Source of the DNA: Blattamonas nauphoetae
Lineage: Eukaryota; Preaxostyla; Oxymonadida
Direction: 5' to 3'
Length of the DNA stretch: 64,000 nucleotides
Assembly: GCA_033064195.1 (NCBI GenBank)
Contig: JARBJD010000088.1
Coordinates: 184,771 to 248,770, forward strand
Positions 54,265 to 64,000 of this stretch are shown here, piece after piece; the stretch's first letter is position 1; the number at the start of each line of letters is the position of its first letter. Below the pieces are notes generated by a model. It saw only the letters and a list, made by a program, of their open reading frames with translations, searched no databases and was not told the origin of the DNA. Both the position numbers and the translations under genes were made by a program.

Positions 54265-55730
54265 GTTGATAGCAAAGAGTTTGGAGAAAAGCTGACCCTT
54301 TCTTCTTTTAAATGGATAGTAAGATCAGACTCAGTTGATGACAAATCTGGTATCAACCACGAATATCGAAGTGAATAAAAACGCCAGAAACACATTGATC
54401 CCGCACACAGGCTTCATTCCACTTCGACACCGAATAAGGACCTGACGAAGTTCGTTGACAACATACGTATGATCACTTGAATCTGAGAAACTAAAAGTCA
54501 AAAAAAAGTGAAGAGACAAGACATCGTTTCGATTGAACCAAAAAAAGAAGACGCCCTCACCATCTTCCACAACGTTTCACACAAAATGACAACTATTCTT
54601 GTCTGACATCATTCAAGCATCTTGCTACTTCCATCATTCAGAAAAAGTGAGTGCCGGTATTTCATCCACCTGTTCTCTGTCTCGTGGATTCCCATCCATC
54701 CTTTGGATCTTCACATTTCCGGGACAGAAAGTGACTACGAAATAGAGAGCGCAGGCTTTTCTTGCCAACCACATCTAGAAAAGCCACTCACACGAATCGA
54801 TGTGTGTACTGGGACAGAATATTAACAATTTGGTGTGAGAATGATCCTTGCTGAAGGAGAAAACAGAGTTTTTGGGGAAAATGAAGAGGGGGGCTTTGCG
54901 ACGAAACTGAAAAGTCGTCCGTGCTCCCAGAATGATAATACGCACTGCAGTGAGCATACTGTTGCGAAATCGGAAGCTAAAAGGTCAAAAAAGTGGAATT
55001 ATTAGACCCAACCCGAGTTTTATGGGTAATCTCGAGAAAAATGAAACAATTGAGTAAGACTGTGGACACTCGAGTTATTCATGGTTAACTCGAGATAACT
55101 CTTGAAAACCGAGTTGCACACGTTCACAACCGAATTGACACATTTCACTCGAGTTCCTTCCCATAACTGTTTTTTGAGAAAAAAAGAACATCTGAAAAAG
55201 TTGATATTATCACTTCTTTTCAACTGATTTCTGATCATATTAGGTGAAAAAGATGGATAGTCAAGATTTGAGGGACGAAAATGTGACACCGTCACCACAA
55301 CATTCACAGATCATTCTCAAACCTGGAACTCCACAAACACCATTCCAGTGTGAGCTTTTATTTTGATATTTTGTTCTTTCTCTTTTGAAGATTACGACCC
55401 TCTGCTGGAAGTTTCATTGGATTCCCGTCCCCAAGTTTCACCATCAATTCTCCCTTCTCATCACAAAACTCGTTGACAGATTCGAGATCACTTTTTTCAA
55501 CACCTCAATCTTCACAATCGTCACGATCATCTGTTGATATTCGGTCAGCTTCGCCCACTATCAGGCCTCAAAAGCGAGAATCTTCAACTTCCATTGCGTC
55601 TCTTGGAGAACTCAAAAACAAACAAAGACAAGTCTTTCTGTCAGCAAAACCAATTGTGCCAATTCCAGAAAGTGGAGGAATCATTTGGTCGAAGTATGAC
55701 GATGCAAACTTGTGGAAACAACTCAGATTG
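53748..55730. other. Unique spacer of the inverted duplication
   Basis: A 1983-bp segment without a mirror image. It holds the 5' halves of the two divergent genes and about 990 bp between their starts (54265-55252). No supported gene occurs in that middle part; it must contain both promoters. AGTTATTC/GAGATAAC..CTCGAGTT motifs repeat at 55015-55150. Confidence 0.8.
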
Positions 55731-56240
55731 GAGAACCGCGCCATGTTCCTCACCGGCGTCCTCACCGCTCGCTCGCTGCTGGCCCATGAAGAGCTGGAGG
55801 GGGGCGCGTACCATCTGGCGGATTTCACGTGCACGGACCTCGATCCCTCGGCCCATCCCGAACCCGTCAAACTGCGGGTCTACCGCTTCAACCAAGCCGT
55901 GTTTAAGAAATTGGACGCTGCTGTTGCGTCGAAGGAGACAGTCACAGTGTGCGCGTCGGTTTTGAAGCGGAAATCAGACTGTCACGAACTTCGATTGCAC
56001 TGCTTCATTCCGAAGAGCTTCAAAAGCACAGCCGCTCTCGGAAAGGAACCAGAAGAGCAGACGTCACAATATGCCACTTGGGACTACGCTCCGGACGACT
56101 TCCACGTGTCTGCCGTGGCGGATCGGAACAGCAAGGACGACGAGCCGCAGCCAGCCCAGAATCCGGAATTCAAGGCAAGAATGGACCTTGGTGCTCTTCC
56201 ATCTGCTCCACCTGGCGGCAAAATGGAGATTATTTCCTAA
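55253..56240 (+). CDS. Gene R: unique 5' half joined to shared 3' half
   Basis: Exon 1 is 55253-55347 (MDSQDLRDENVTPSPQHSQ) and exon 2 is 55391-56240, with a 43-nt intron (GTGTGAGC..TTTTGAAG). The spliced ORF is 314 residues, uninterrupted. The first 120 residues are Ser/Pro/Gln-rich and probably disordered. The shared part starts at ENRAMFLTGVLTARSLLAHE and runs through FTCTDLDPSAHPEPVKLRVY, TVCASVLKRKSDCHELRLHC to ALPSAPPGGKMEIIS. No signal peptide or membrane segment; likely cytoplasmic or nuclear. Function not recognised. Its 3' half is the inverted copy of gene L. Confidence 0.72.
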
Positions 56241-57320
56241 CACACCCAACATACAATTCCACATTCCGTTGAGATGAGTTCTCACTGTAATATGTTTTGT
56301 TACGAGATGCAATCATTGTTTCATTGATTGGCTATTATCTATCTTAGTGGAATCGTGTAAATAACTTTTGTAGGCGAGTCGTTCTCCGAGAATATTGGAC
56401 GAATTATGGTTTGCTGTTTAATTGATTGTTTTGATGGGCAAAACTGTCTTGAATCAATATCCCTCTCTCATTGCAAGTTCACCTGCAACATTCAGGGCAC
56501 CGATGTTGTTTAACATCAGACACAAACACACAAACAGGTGAGTTTGGATTAGGACGGTGCATCTTGCTATTGGAAGGCCAATAGAAGTAATCAACACGCT
56601 ATCTTTGCACATACACAGCGAGTAATCGACATTATCTCATCGAATTGTGAGATTCCGTCATCCTTGGAAGAAGCATCGCATCATTCGTTGGATGGCTGGA
56701 GATCGATCGAAGGACGATGACATATTCGCTGCTTTCCCGCTCAATCCACTCAATTCCGTCTTTTGGTGTGAGTCAGAGTCACTCTTCACCTTTTCGTCAT
56801 CCACGTCGGCCTTCAACACCAATTCCCCAATCGTCGTCTGCTTCTCCGCGTGTTGAGAATCATCCACTCCTTCAACACAGCGAGGAATGCTGATCCATCT
56901 CATTCCAAGACACTGGTTCTCACCCTTTCGCAGATTCGTGAATGACTCCTACTTTTAAAGATGCGAACTTACAAAGTTATTTTCTCAGCAAATTGGAACC
57001 AATTAGATCCTCGTTTCTTCGTGATAGATTTCATCGTTCACATCGTCGTCGTTTTGAAGTTCGAGCGCGATGAAGGGAGAATGTGGAAGAAAAGCAGACG
57101 AAAGTGACTTCGAAGAGATTCGGATAGACCGAATGGACAAAAACACACCTCAGGACCATTCTTGAAATTGTGGACAAACTGCATTCTCAACACGGTTTTC
57201 AGAAATCAACATCAAATCGGTTCAAAAGAGGATGAAGTGTGATAACGTTGAATTCGTTCATGTCAGACCAGACAGACAATCGTTCTTCAGCGTGAGTGTT
57301 CTCTTCTTCAACCAACTGGC

Positions 57321-58427
57321 TTAGAAAACGATGGCAAGCACAGCAACGATGACAGCGACAACTGAAGCAACACTCTTGGCACCGGCGTCGTACGTGATGG
57401 GCTGATCTTCGAAAGTGAGCTCGTCGGAGATGACGAGAGTGGCTGTGACAGTGCTCGTCTTCTTGATCGGGCAGTCCTTGAACAGATACTCAACAGCAAC
57501 AGAGCCAGCAGCGTGGGTCCACTTGAACTTGTCGCTCTTGTCAAGTTTGCGCTCTCCGTTGGCCTTGGCTGGAGCGGTGTCCTTCAGAGTGAGCTTCTGG
57601 GTGTATCCTTGCGGAAGACCGGCCTCAGCTGGGAGGAGGGCGTTGCGGAGAGTGACTGTGACCTTGTCCTTCGCTCCGTCTTCCTTCTCTCCTTCTTTCA
57701 CGAGCGACGATTCTCCAGTCAGCTTGTTGTTGTCGGCGGGGATGAACTTGGTGACTGTGGGTTCGTACCCTTCGCACGAGATGGTGTATTCTGTTCCAGC
57801 GAGAAGCTTGTTCTCGGCAGCTGTTGTCACAACATCGATCTCGACTTCCTTGACCTTCGTGTTCTCAGCGATGACGACATCCTTGCTGATTGTGGTCGTC
57901 CCAGCTGTGAACTTGACGGTGAGAGTGGTTGCAGTTTGAACGTTGGCAGCGACTTCACACTTGAGTGTGTACGTGCTCTTGCTTGAGGCAGTCAGCGTGA
58001 CGTTGAGCAGTTTCCCAATGATGAGTAAGTCCGTTGGACAATCATCTCGACCATCATCGTCAATATGTCTGTAGGCCATCAAAGTGTACGTCTTCCCATA
58101 CAACAACGACTTTCCGAGATCGGTGATTGTGTGAGTGTAGATCTTGTCGTCTCCAACAGATGCGGCTTTTGGAATGTTGATCAAGACCCCAACAGGATCT
58201 TCCTCATCGTACGGCTGTTCGGCGAACCCGAGATCCATGGAGGATCCGGCCTGGACATCGGACCGTTCGGCGTATGTCATCTTCAGATTGACTGTCCCAG
58301 CTGCAGCATCGAGGTCAGCAAGCGCAATGTGCTTTGGTGCGTCACCGGGAAGGTTTGGGCGGCGGAAGCTTGAAGCAGAGAGTAGAGTAAAGAGGAAGAA
58401 CATCGTTCTTGATTTTTGATGTCCCAT
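57321..58427 (-). CDS. Secreted, probably GPI-anchored surface protein (right copy)
   Basis: Mirror of 51052-52158 with the same length and apparently the same protein, including signal peptide, SLLYGKTYTLMAY strand and hydrophobic C-terminal tail. It is the only gene of the arms that is open and identical in both, consistent with purifying selection, very recent duplication or gene conversion. Confidence 0.82.
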   Translation of the reverse strand: MGHQKSRTMFFLFTLLSASSFRRPNLPGDAPKHIALADLDAAAGTVNLKMTYAERSDVQAGSSMDLGFAEQPYDEEDPVGVLINIPKAASVGDDKIYTHTITDLGKSLLYGKTYTLMAYRHIDDDGRDDCPTDLLIIGKLLNVTLTASSKSTYTLKCEVAANVQTATTLTVKFTAGTTTISKDVVIAENTKVKEVEIDVVTTAAENKLLAGTEYTISCEGYEPTVTKFIPADNNKLTGESSLVKEGEKEDGAKDKVTVTLRNALLPAEAGLPQGYTQKLTLKDTAPAKANGERKLDKSDKFKWTHAAGSVAVEYLFKDCPIKKTSTVTATLVISDELTFEDQPITYDAGAKSVASVVAVIVAVLAIVF

Positions 58428-58651
58428 ATTTGGATTTCCAGGATTCCGACGATGTGTGATCTGAGAAGAAGACGATGAATCACAAATTGGAGTGACAAAA
58501 TTGGGACTCAGTGGATTTTCATTAGTTGTCTCCCTTTGTGACCGGTTTTGATTCTTGGGCTCAAGCCCTGTAACATCGGTAATGGGCGAGATCACACCAA
58601 GATGCTTGAAATCCCTTCTATCGGTCTCTGTGAACAGATTAATCAGGTCTT

Positions 58652-59724
58652 CTATCCTTTCATTCCGACTTCTGAATCATTGCAGTCAGAATCTGTTCGA
58701 TAAGTGAAAGGAATGAAACCGATGTTTCTTTGATTGTTTAGAGAGTTTTGGGATCGGTTCTCAGAAAAAAGGGTGTTTGGGGTCAGTTTTTCGACTTTCG
58801 GGAAGATGCAGAACGTTCGATTTCGTGAGAGAAATCTGGATGAGAACCGCAAAACAGCCCGAACTGAGTGATCTCTTCCAGCAAGAATGAGAATTCGAGA
58901 ATCTGCCCAAGGCGCTCTGTGAAACGATCCCCCAGTCACTGCTTGAGCAAGAAGTCTGAGTGTAGACTTCACAATATCTTCGTTGGACGATGTGAGGAGC
59001 GGGATCATTGATTCGGTGAAACCAGAACAAGATCCATCTGGTTTATGATCATGATTTGGAATCTTAGAGTCGACGGAAAGATATTTCCAGCTCCAGGTGT
59101 GATGCTGTCCAGGATTTGCTTGCTTAGTGGTGGAGGTGCACAGAGGGCAGGATGTTTCTCCGATCATGTCAATCAGAATATGAAAGACATCATCAGATGG
59201 GAGTGACACTCGGTAAGGATTGGAGGTGAACACATAAAAGGAACAATTCAAGTACTGAAGAGAGAGTGCTCGGAGAATGAACGAGCGAGATTGATGAATG
59301 ATCAGATGCAGCTCAAGTGCATCGGACAGGCCTTCTGTGCGCAGGTGTCCAAACACCAACCTGAATCGGTGTTGAACAGCTGTCTCTGTCTTCTGCGAGA
59401 CAGGCAGTTCGTCCAAGAGAGTCCCAATGAGCTGGTTCGTCATTTGTTCTGTTTCGAAAGAGAAGGCTGTCGATGCAGGCAGTCGCAGCTGGAGAAGACA
59501 AGATGTATTGAGTCATCTGTTCCAGGAATGGCGAGAATGCCATGATTGATCCGAGGAGATACGTGAAATGGTGAGATTGAGAAGAATCTGCGATTTTGTG
59601 TCGATTTATGCAAATGAACTCCAGAAATGGTTGGATTGGACGGAAGAACTTGTCGAAGAATGACGTTTCGAATGCTTCCATCGATACTTCGCATTGTTCG
59701 CAACAAAATTGGGCATTGTCAGGT
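58652..59724 (-). pseudogene. Helical paralog 3 3' part fused to paralog 4 fragment (right copy)
   Basis: Mirror of 49751-50826. One base fewer in a T run lets the frame pass WSWKYLSVDSKIPNHDHKP into SGFTESMIPLLTSSNEDIVK, giving a 263-codon frame where the left arm has two. A second one-base difference (TTTT for TTTTT near 58850) joins the end frames. Near 59455 bases are missing inside the paralog 3 part (..CIDSLLF). Confidence 0.55.
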
Positions 59725-60575
59725 GTCCCAATAATTTTGAAAGAATCCATCCGTTTCACTGGTCTTTCTATCAAATTCTGTCTATTCTTGTTCCAGGAAC
59801 AGATTAAAGTCCTCAATCTCCACGGATATCTTCTCTCAAAACTTCGTTTCTACACATCCTCTTTCAAGCACTGACTCTCCAACCTTCATTGTGACCTCAC
59901 TGCTCCACCTTTGATAAACTGCGTTCCACTCAGATCGATGTACATCAAGTCACATGTGTGAAGATCGGGTGTGCTCTTTTCACTTTCTTTGAAACTCGTA
60001 GCACCTGAAAGCGGATTCTCTTTTCCATGACGGTTACTCTTGGAGATTAAGATAATGATGTCCCAATGTCTCTTCACCAGTGTCAAACAGACATATAAAA
60101 CCTGTTTGTTCTCAATTATCTCTCATAATTTCAGATAGACAAAGGAAAGGAGTGTTTAGGACACGATCGATGATGATCTTGCCAGATGGGTGCAAACATG
60201 TGTCCAATTCAAGAAAAAATACTTGTACTCCTGGGTTCATGCAGAAATCTAATTTCAACTGATAATTCAAGTGCAATAGAGCATTTTCGAGACTATTGAG
60301 TATTTTGCCTCTATTTCTTCACAATACATCTTATCCGTACTCTCCATTGTAGAACCTTCTTTTCACATTGTCTCACCTCATGATCTTCTCTCATCTGTTT
60401 TTGGAAACAATAAATGTGTTCAATTGGCGTTTCAAAAAGTGTCGTTTCTCGTCACGATCGAAGCTCAATTTCGAAACAAACCCCTTTCCATCATATTTGA
60501 GTGATTTTAAGAATTTGGAGAAAAATAAAAAGTGAAACCATCCATAGTGTTTTGGCTCTTTCAAAATTATTGGGA
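59725..60575. mobile_element. Miniature inverted-repeat element (right copy, ~851 bp)
   Basis: Mirror of 48891-49750, same terminal TCCCAATAATTTTGAAA repeats, about 9 bp shorter. Confidence 0.72.
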
Positions 60576-61159
60576 CAGGTTGAGAGCATCGGATGAACCA
60601 GTACACAATATCGGTCAGAAATAATTGTGGATTCGGAATCAAATGCATTTCCTGCAGATAAAAGTCTTGTGGGAGGAGAGAAAACAGTCCAGCTTCGATG
60701 AAATGGAAACGAGTCGGTGAGAGGACACCATGACACAATTCGGACAAAAGGGAGAGAATGGAGATGACGAGTTCCTTTTGGAACATCGCAGGAGCGACAC
60801 AAGAGATTGATCGAACCATTAGATTGCGTATTGCTGATCCTTGAAGACATTGCCTGTGCGGATGTTTGTTTGTCATAATCGTTTCCAGCTTCCAAATCGC
60901 TGGCAAGAGCTTCAAATGGTTCGGTGAGTTGGGCAACTGTTTTGATGTCGCCGACATCTTTTATGAGTATAAAGGGTGTATGATTTTTGAACAGATGAAC
61001 AGGTATTCGTTTGCACTTTGTGTTTCGACAGTTGCAGACAACCCATGGAGTTGTTTGGATCAGGACCTTCATTCGCCTTCTTCTGTCTGAACAACAATTT
61101 TCGGAACTTCCATTCACTGATTCTTCTAGGTTTCATGTGGACAACTTTCTTTCCACACA
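60576..61159 (-). pseudogene. Helical paralog 3, 5' part (right copy, internal deletion)
   Basis: Mirror of 48237-48890. About 78 bp covering QAGSICVKLYSDTNIRNPLF is lost or scrambled. AAAAAAA is AAAAA at the mirrored site near 60990, breaking the frame into three. Confidence 0.6.
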
Positions 61160-61366
61160 TTTCTACCTTCTCCACGATGCGGATGCTCGTGGGTTCCCTG
61201 TTGAGGATTTCAGAGTTGAAATGCGAGAAAGAAAAACGATAAAGCAAGATTAGTCTCTCTACACACCCTTTCCACACAGATCTTGCTCCGTTCGAGAAAT
61301 CGATGAGGTGAACTTGTGCTAGTTACCAATTTGTGTTCGATCGCCTCTCACTCAAAAATTTGGGCC

Positions 61367-62405
61367 TTAAATGAGGTTCCCACCCAACAGATCAATCAGT
61401 CGTGCCCCCACAAGTACAAAACGTGATGAGTTGACTCCATACCCACGGCATCGGATGTGTAATTCGATCTCATCCGAGAACCCTTCGTCGTTCAGTTTGG
61501 TGACCATCTGCAGTCCTCTCTGAAGAACAACAGGATCTTCCTCCCTCCACGCTTTGAATCCATTCATCACACTCCGAATTAGGAGCTTGATCATCTCGTT
61601 TGATTCGAAGAAAGCGAGACAATCAGAGAACACGCAAGGAACTGAAGATGACAGCACGATTTTGGTCATCTGATGCAGCATTGGCGAGTGGACAACAAGT
61701 GCTCCGATCAGATTTGCGAAACCATCTGGATTGGTCCATTTTTCGATTCTTCGACGATTCCGGCAGATGAAGTCCAAGAACGGCTCTATGGGTCGGAAGA
61801 ACTTGTCGATGAAGATGTTTTGGAACGTTTTCAAAGAAATTTCGCATTCGAAGCGGATCTTGAGGATGTTGTCTGGATGGAAACAATACAAGAACCAGTT
61901 CACCAGATCAATCAAGAATTTTCGCGGTTTCGTCAATAAATCCACATCTGGCAGATAGAATTCTTTTGGAAGGAGTGATAACAGTCCAGAATCCATAAAT
62001 TTGAAGAGAATGGAAATATCAATCTCCACACAACACTCAGAAAGGCACGAAATGGTGGATTGGACTAGATCTTTGTTGGAACAAGTGAGGAGCGACACAA
62101 TCGATTCGATGAAAGGATTGAACGAGCTGACTGTCGAACCAACGGTCTTGAAGTCATATTCATCATAAGCTGAATACATCCGGCAAATCGGGTCGATTCT
62201 CCTCAGAAGTGCACGCAGTTGTTTAGAGGCTGGTTTGTTAAACTTGTGACCTTCCTCTGAATCGCGAACAAGTGGAGTGAAACAGTGGAATGAGATCATC
62301 CAGAGTATTGACATCTTCAGCCTTTGTCAAAAGAAACGAGGGGGGAGAATTGTCATGATCTGATGGACAGGAAGCCATTGCATCATTATGGATCGGGTCC
62401 TGCAT
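61367..62405 (-). CDS. Helical family protein, paralog 2 (right copy, one-base frameshift)
   Basis: Mirror of 46992-48029. Identical from FHSLVRDSEE onward by eye. One extra C (CACTCCACTTG against CACTCACTTG, near 62275) separates the first 37 codons from the rest. Confidence 0.65.
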
Positions 62406-62781
62406 TTTGGTAGAATTGACAAATGGATCAGAACCAATATTATAAAATGGAGACCTGACCAATTTAGTTTGGAGCTTATTCTCAAAAATATCTATCCCCC
62501 AAACGAACTCAATGGCTTTGGAAGGACGACGCGGACAGGATTCTGGTAAGAAACAGAAAGAGGGACGAAAACTTTAATCCGTGATTGATAAAGTACATCT
62601 TAAAACATGTTACAAAGAATTGCTTCGAAACCGGTGGAAGTTGCATATAATCTGAAGCACAGCATGCAAGATGCTGTGACAAAACCGGAACAATTTCAAG
62701 AAATGGAAGAGATCAACTTTCGAGAGCGGATTACAGAGTTGAAATGCGATAAAGAAAGACGATAAAGCAAGATTAGTCTCT

Positions 62782-63824
62782 CTACACCCCCTTTCCACAC
62801 AGATCTTGCTCCGTTCGCACCAGCTCAATCAGCTTCCCGATGATTCCTGTCGATTCTCGGTCGCGTCGGTTTGCTTCGCTAATCTCTTCTTTCAGCGTCA
62901 TCAATTCACGCTCCCCTTGCTTGCTTTCTTCCATCCATCGCACTCTCTCTGCATATATCCGAAGCTGCTTCTCCAGAAACACCGTTCGTTCCTTCAGCTC
63001 CTTCAACTGCACTGCTTGTTCGTCATTCGGATCCAAAGTCTGCGACAACGACCTCAAACTCCCCGACGATGCAGACGGCGAGAACTGGCTTGAAGATGAG
63101 CCATGCAAATCCGCGTTCACAGGCGGGAGGATCGTGGGCGTCCCAGATCCCGGAAGAGAAGGACGCCGAGTGAAGACGGGAGAGGTGCTGTGGCTGGACG
63201 AATGGGAAGAGGGGCCGGAAGGCTGAGCAAAGACCGCAGGACCCGATTCTGGTTCAGCCGAAGTGTCCTTCGAAGAATGCTCACTATCAAGACGCTTCGG
63301 GTCTGACTGTCGTTCGCATCCGATCCATCCTGCGGGGGCTCTGCTGTTTGCTTGGTTTCAGCGTCTTCCGCCTTTTGGTTGATGAGATCTTGGATCTCCG
63401 CATTTTCTGCCTGAAAACCATTCACAAGAAAAGCACAAACATTCAACATTTCCAGTGCATTCAAGCATTGTTGATTCACATTCGAATGCAATTTTGCAAA
63501 AGCGGAAGATAGTTTTGCTGAGACAGCGAGTAAATGACAGAATAATCAGACGATTTTGGCCTTCCAATGTGCGAAGGTCAACAAACGCATCTGCTCCTTC
63601 AGCCCCAGCAATTCCGTGTCATCTGGCTTCTTCCAGTTTCTTATCCACACTCAGCAGCATCTTTCCCAGCTTTCAATTTGAACTGTCATCTCCTCCGATT
63701 CTTTGTTTGTCCCTCAATATCACCAAGCGTGTCTTGGACATCGCTAAGTGTCATAATACTGGTCGAGTGAGAGTTCCGATTGTGAGAATGCCGTTTGCGT
63801 TGGTGTGATTGGCGACAAGATCTG
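62782..63824 (-). CDS. Coiled-coil protein gene (right copy, frame-broken)
   Basis: Mirror of 45553-46615. Breaks: AAGCAAGAAGCAA shortened near 62927, CCCC to CCC near 63300 and several deletions near 63600-63720. Same intron position (about 63509-63543). Confidence 0.6.
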
Positions 63825-63977
63825 AGAGTAGAAAGACAGACATGAAACTCAAAATGTGATACATGTGATTGAGACGAAATATAGAGGATGTTGTCAGATA
63901 AAATCAGACGAAACTCTTGTTCGAATCATTGTTTTATATGGTTCGGATCAAACACGGAACAATTCGGTATTTACTCA

Positions 63978-64000
63978 ATGGGAAACAATTCAAACTCAGA
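63978..64000 (+). CDS. Helical family paralog 1 (right copy), first codons only
   Basis: ATGGGAAACAATTCAAACTC matches the start of the 45399-44341 gene; truncated by the window end. Confidence 0.6.

Larger units (their letters stand above)
55731..64000 (-). repeat. Right arm of the large inverted duplication (runs off the window)
   Basis: Inverted match to 45377-53747. It has several single-base and short deletions, mostly in homopolymers, and a net loss of about 78 bp at 60820-60850 that removes part of paralog 3. Confidence 0.95.

Noticed and set aside
45377-64000. CRISPR-like or rDNA palindrome
   Set aside because: Arms consist of ordinary protein genes; no short spaced repeats or rRNA sequence.

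Overview
The window looks like nuclear DNA of a small, anaerobic-type protist. Genes are AT-moderate and mostly intron-poor, the few introns are very short (34-46 nt, GT..AG), and TAA, TAG and TGA all behave as stops. There are very long secreted proteins with beta-helix-type repeats, a locally expanded lineage-specific gene family, and dense transposons. The repeated cysteine pattern (CG..PC) in the beta-helix proteins and the tyrosine-recombinase retrotransposons fit an oxymonad (Preaxostyla) such as Blattamonas. That assignment is inference by resemblance; no marker gene in the window proves it.

Layout. (1) 1-16.2 kb: one giant minus-strand gene for a secreted beta-helix surface protein, starting at 16198 and running off the left edge through a probable splice donor. 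Two DIRS-type tyrosine-recombinase retrotransposons split it: element 2 at 7833-12511 and element 1 at 2151-6966. The three host segments rejoin exactly in frame. (2) 16.3-27.2 kb: a transposon graveyard. It holds palindromic and hAT-like miniature elements with perfect 8-bp target duplications, one of them a composite of two 583-bp elements around 1.5 kb of other DNA. It also holds a near-complete pogo/Tc1-type DDE transposon (23533-25560) inserted into a decayed transposase gene. (3) 27.2-42.9 kb: a second giant gene on the plus strand, secreted at the N terminus, with Ig-like repeats and one C-terminal membrane segment. A 3.9-kb insertion (6-bp target duplication, carrying a palindromic element and an intron-bearing gene fragment) and a 5.9-kb terminal-inverted-repeat element (8-bp target duplication) split it. 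Inside the 5.9-kb element lies a third element with DIRS-style ends but no recognisable DIRS genes. Removing both insertions restores one continuous 1934-codon frame. (4) 43-45.4 kb: a tandemly duplicated gene fragment and members of a helical protein family. (5) 45.4-64 kb: a large inverted duplication. The arms are about 8.3 kb each, 45377-53747 and 55731-64000, and the right arm continues past the window. They surround a 2-kb unique spacer. Each arm carries a coiled-coil gene, two helical-family paralogs (one interrupted by an 860-bp miniature element), decayed fragments, a GPI-type surface protein and a small ORF. At the inner edges two divergent genes have different 5' halves but the same 3' half.

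How the parts relate. The host content is mostly cell-surface proteins and lineage-specific families. The mobile elements repeatedly sit inside these genes, and all of the tested insertions leave joins that are exact at the nucleotide level. Many frame breaks are single-base, and the right arm has most of them, often in homopolymers, so part of the decay may be consensus error.
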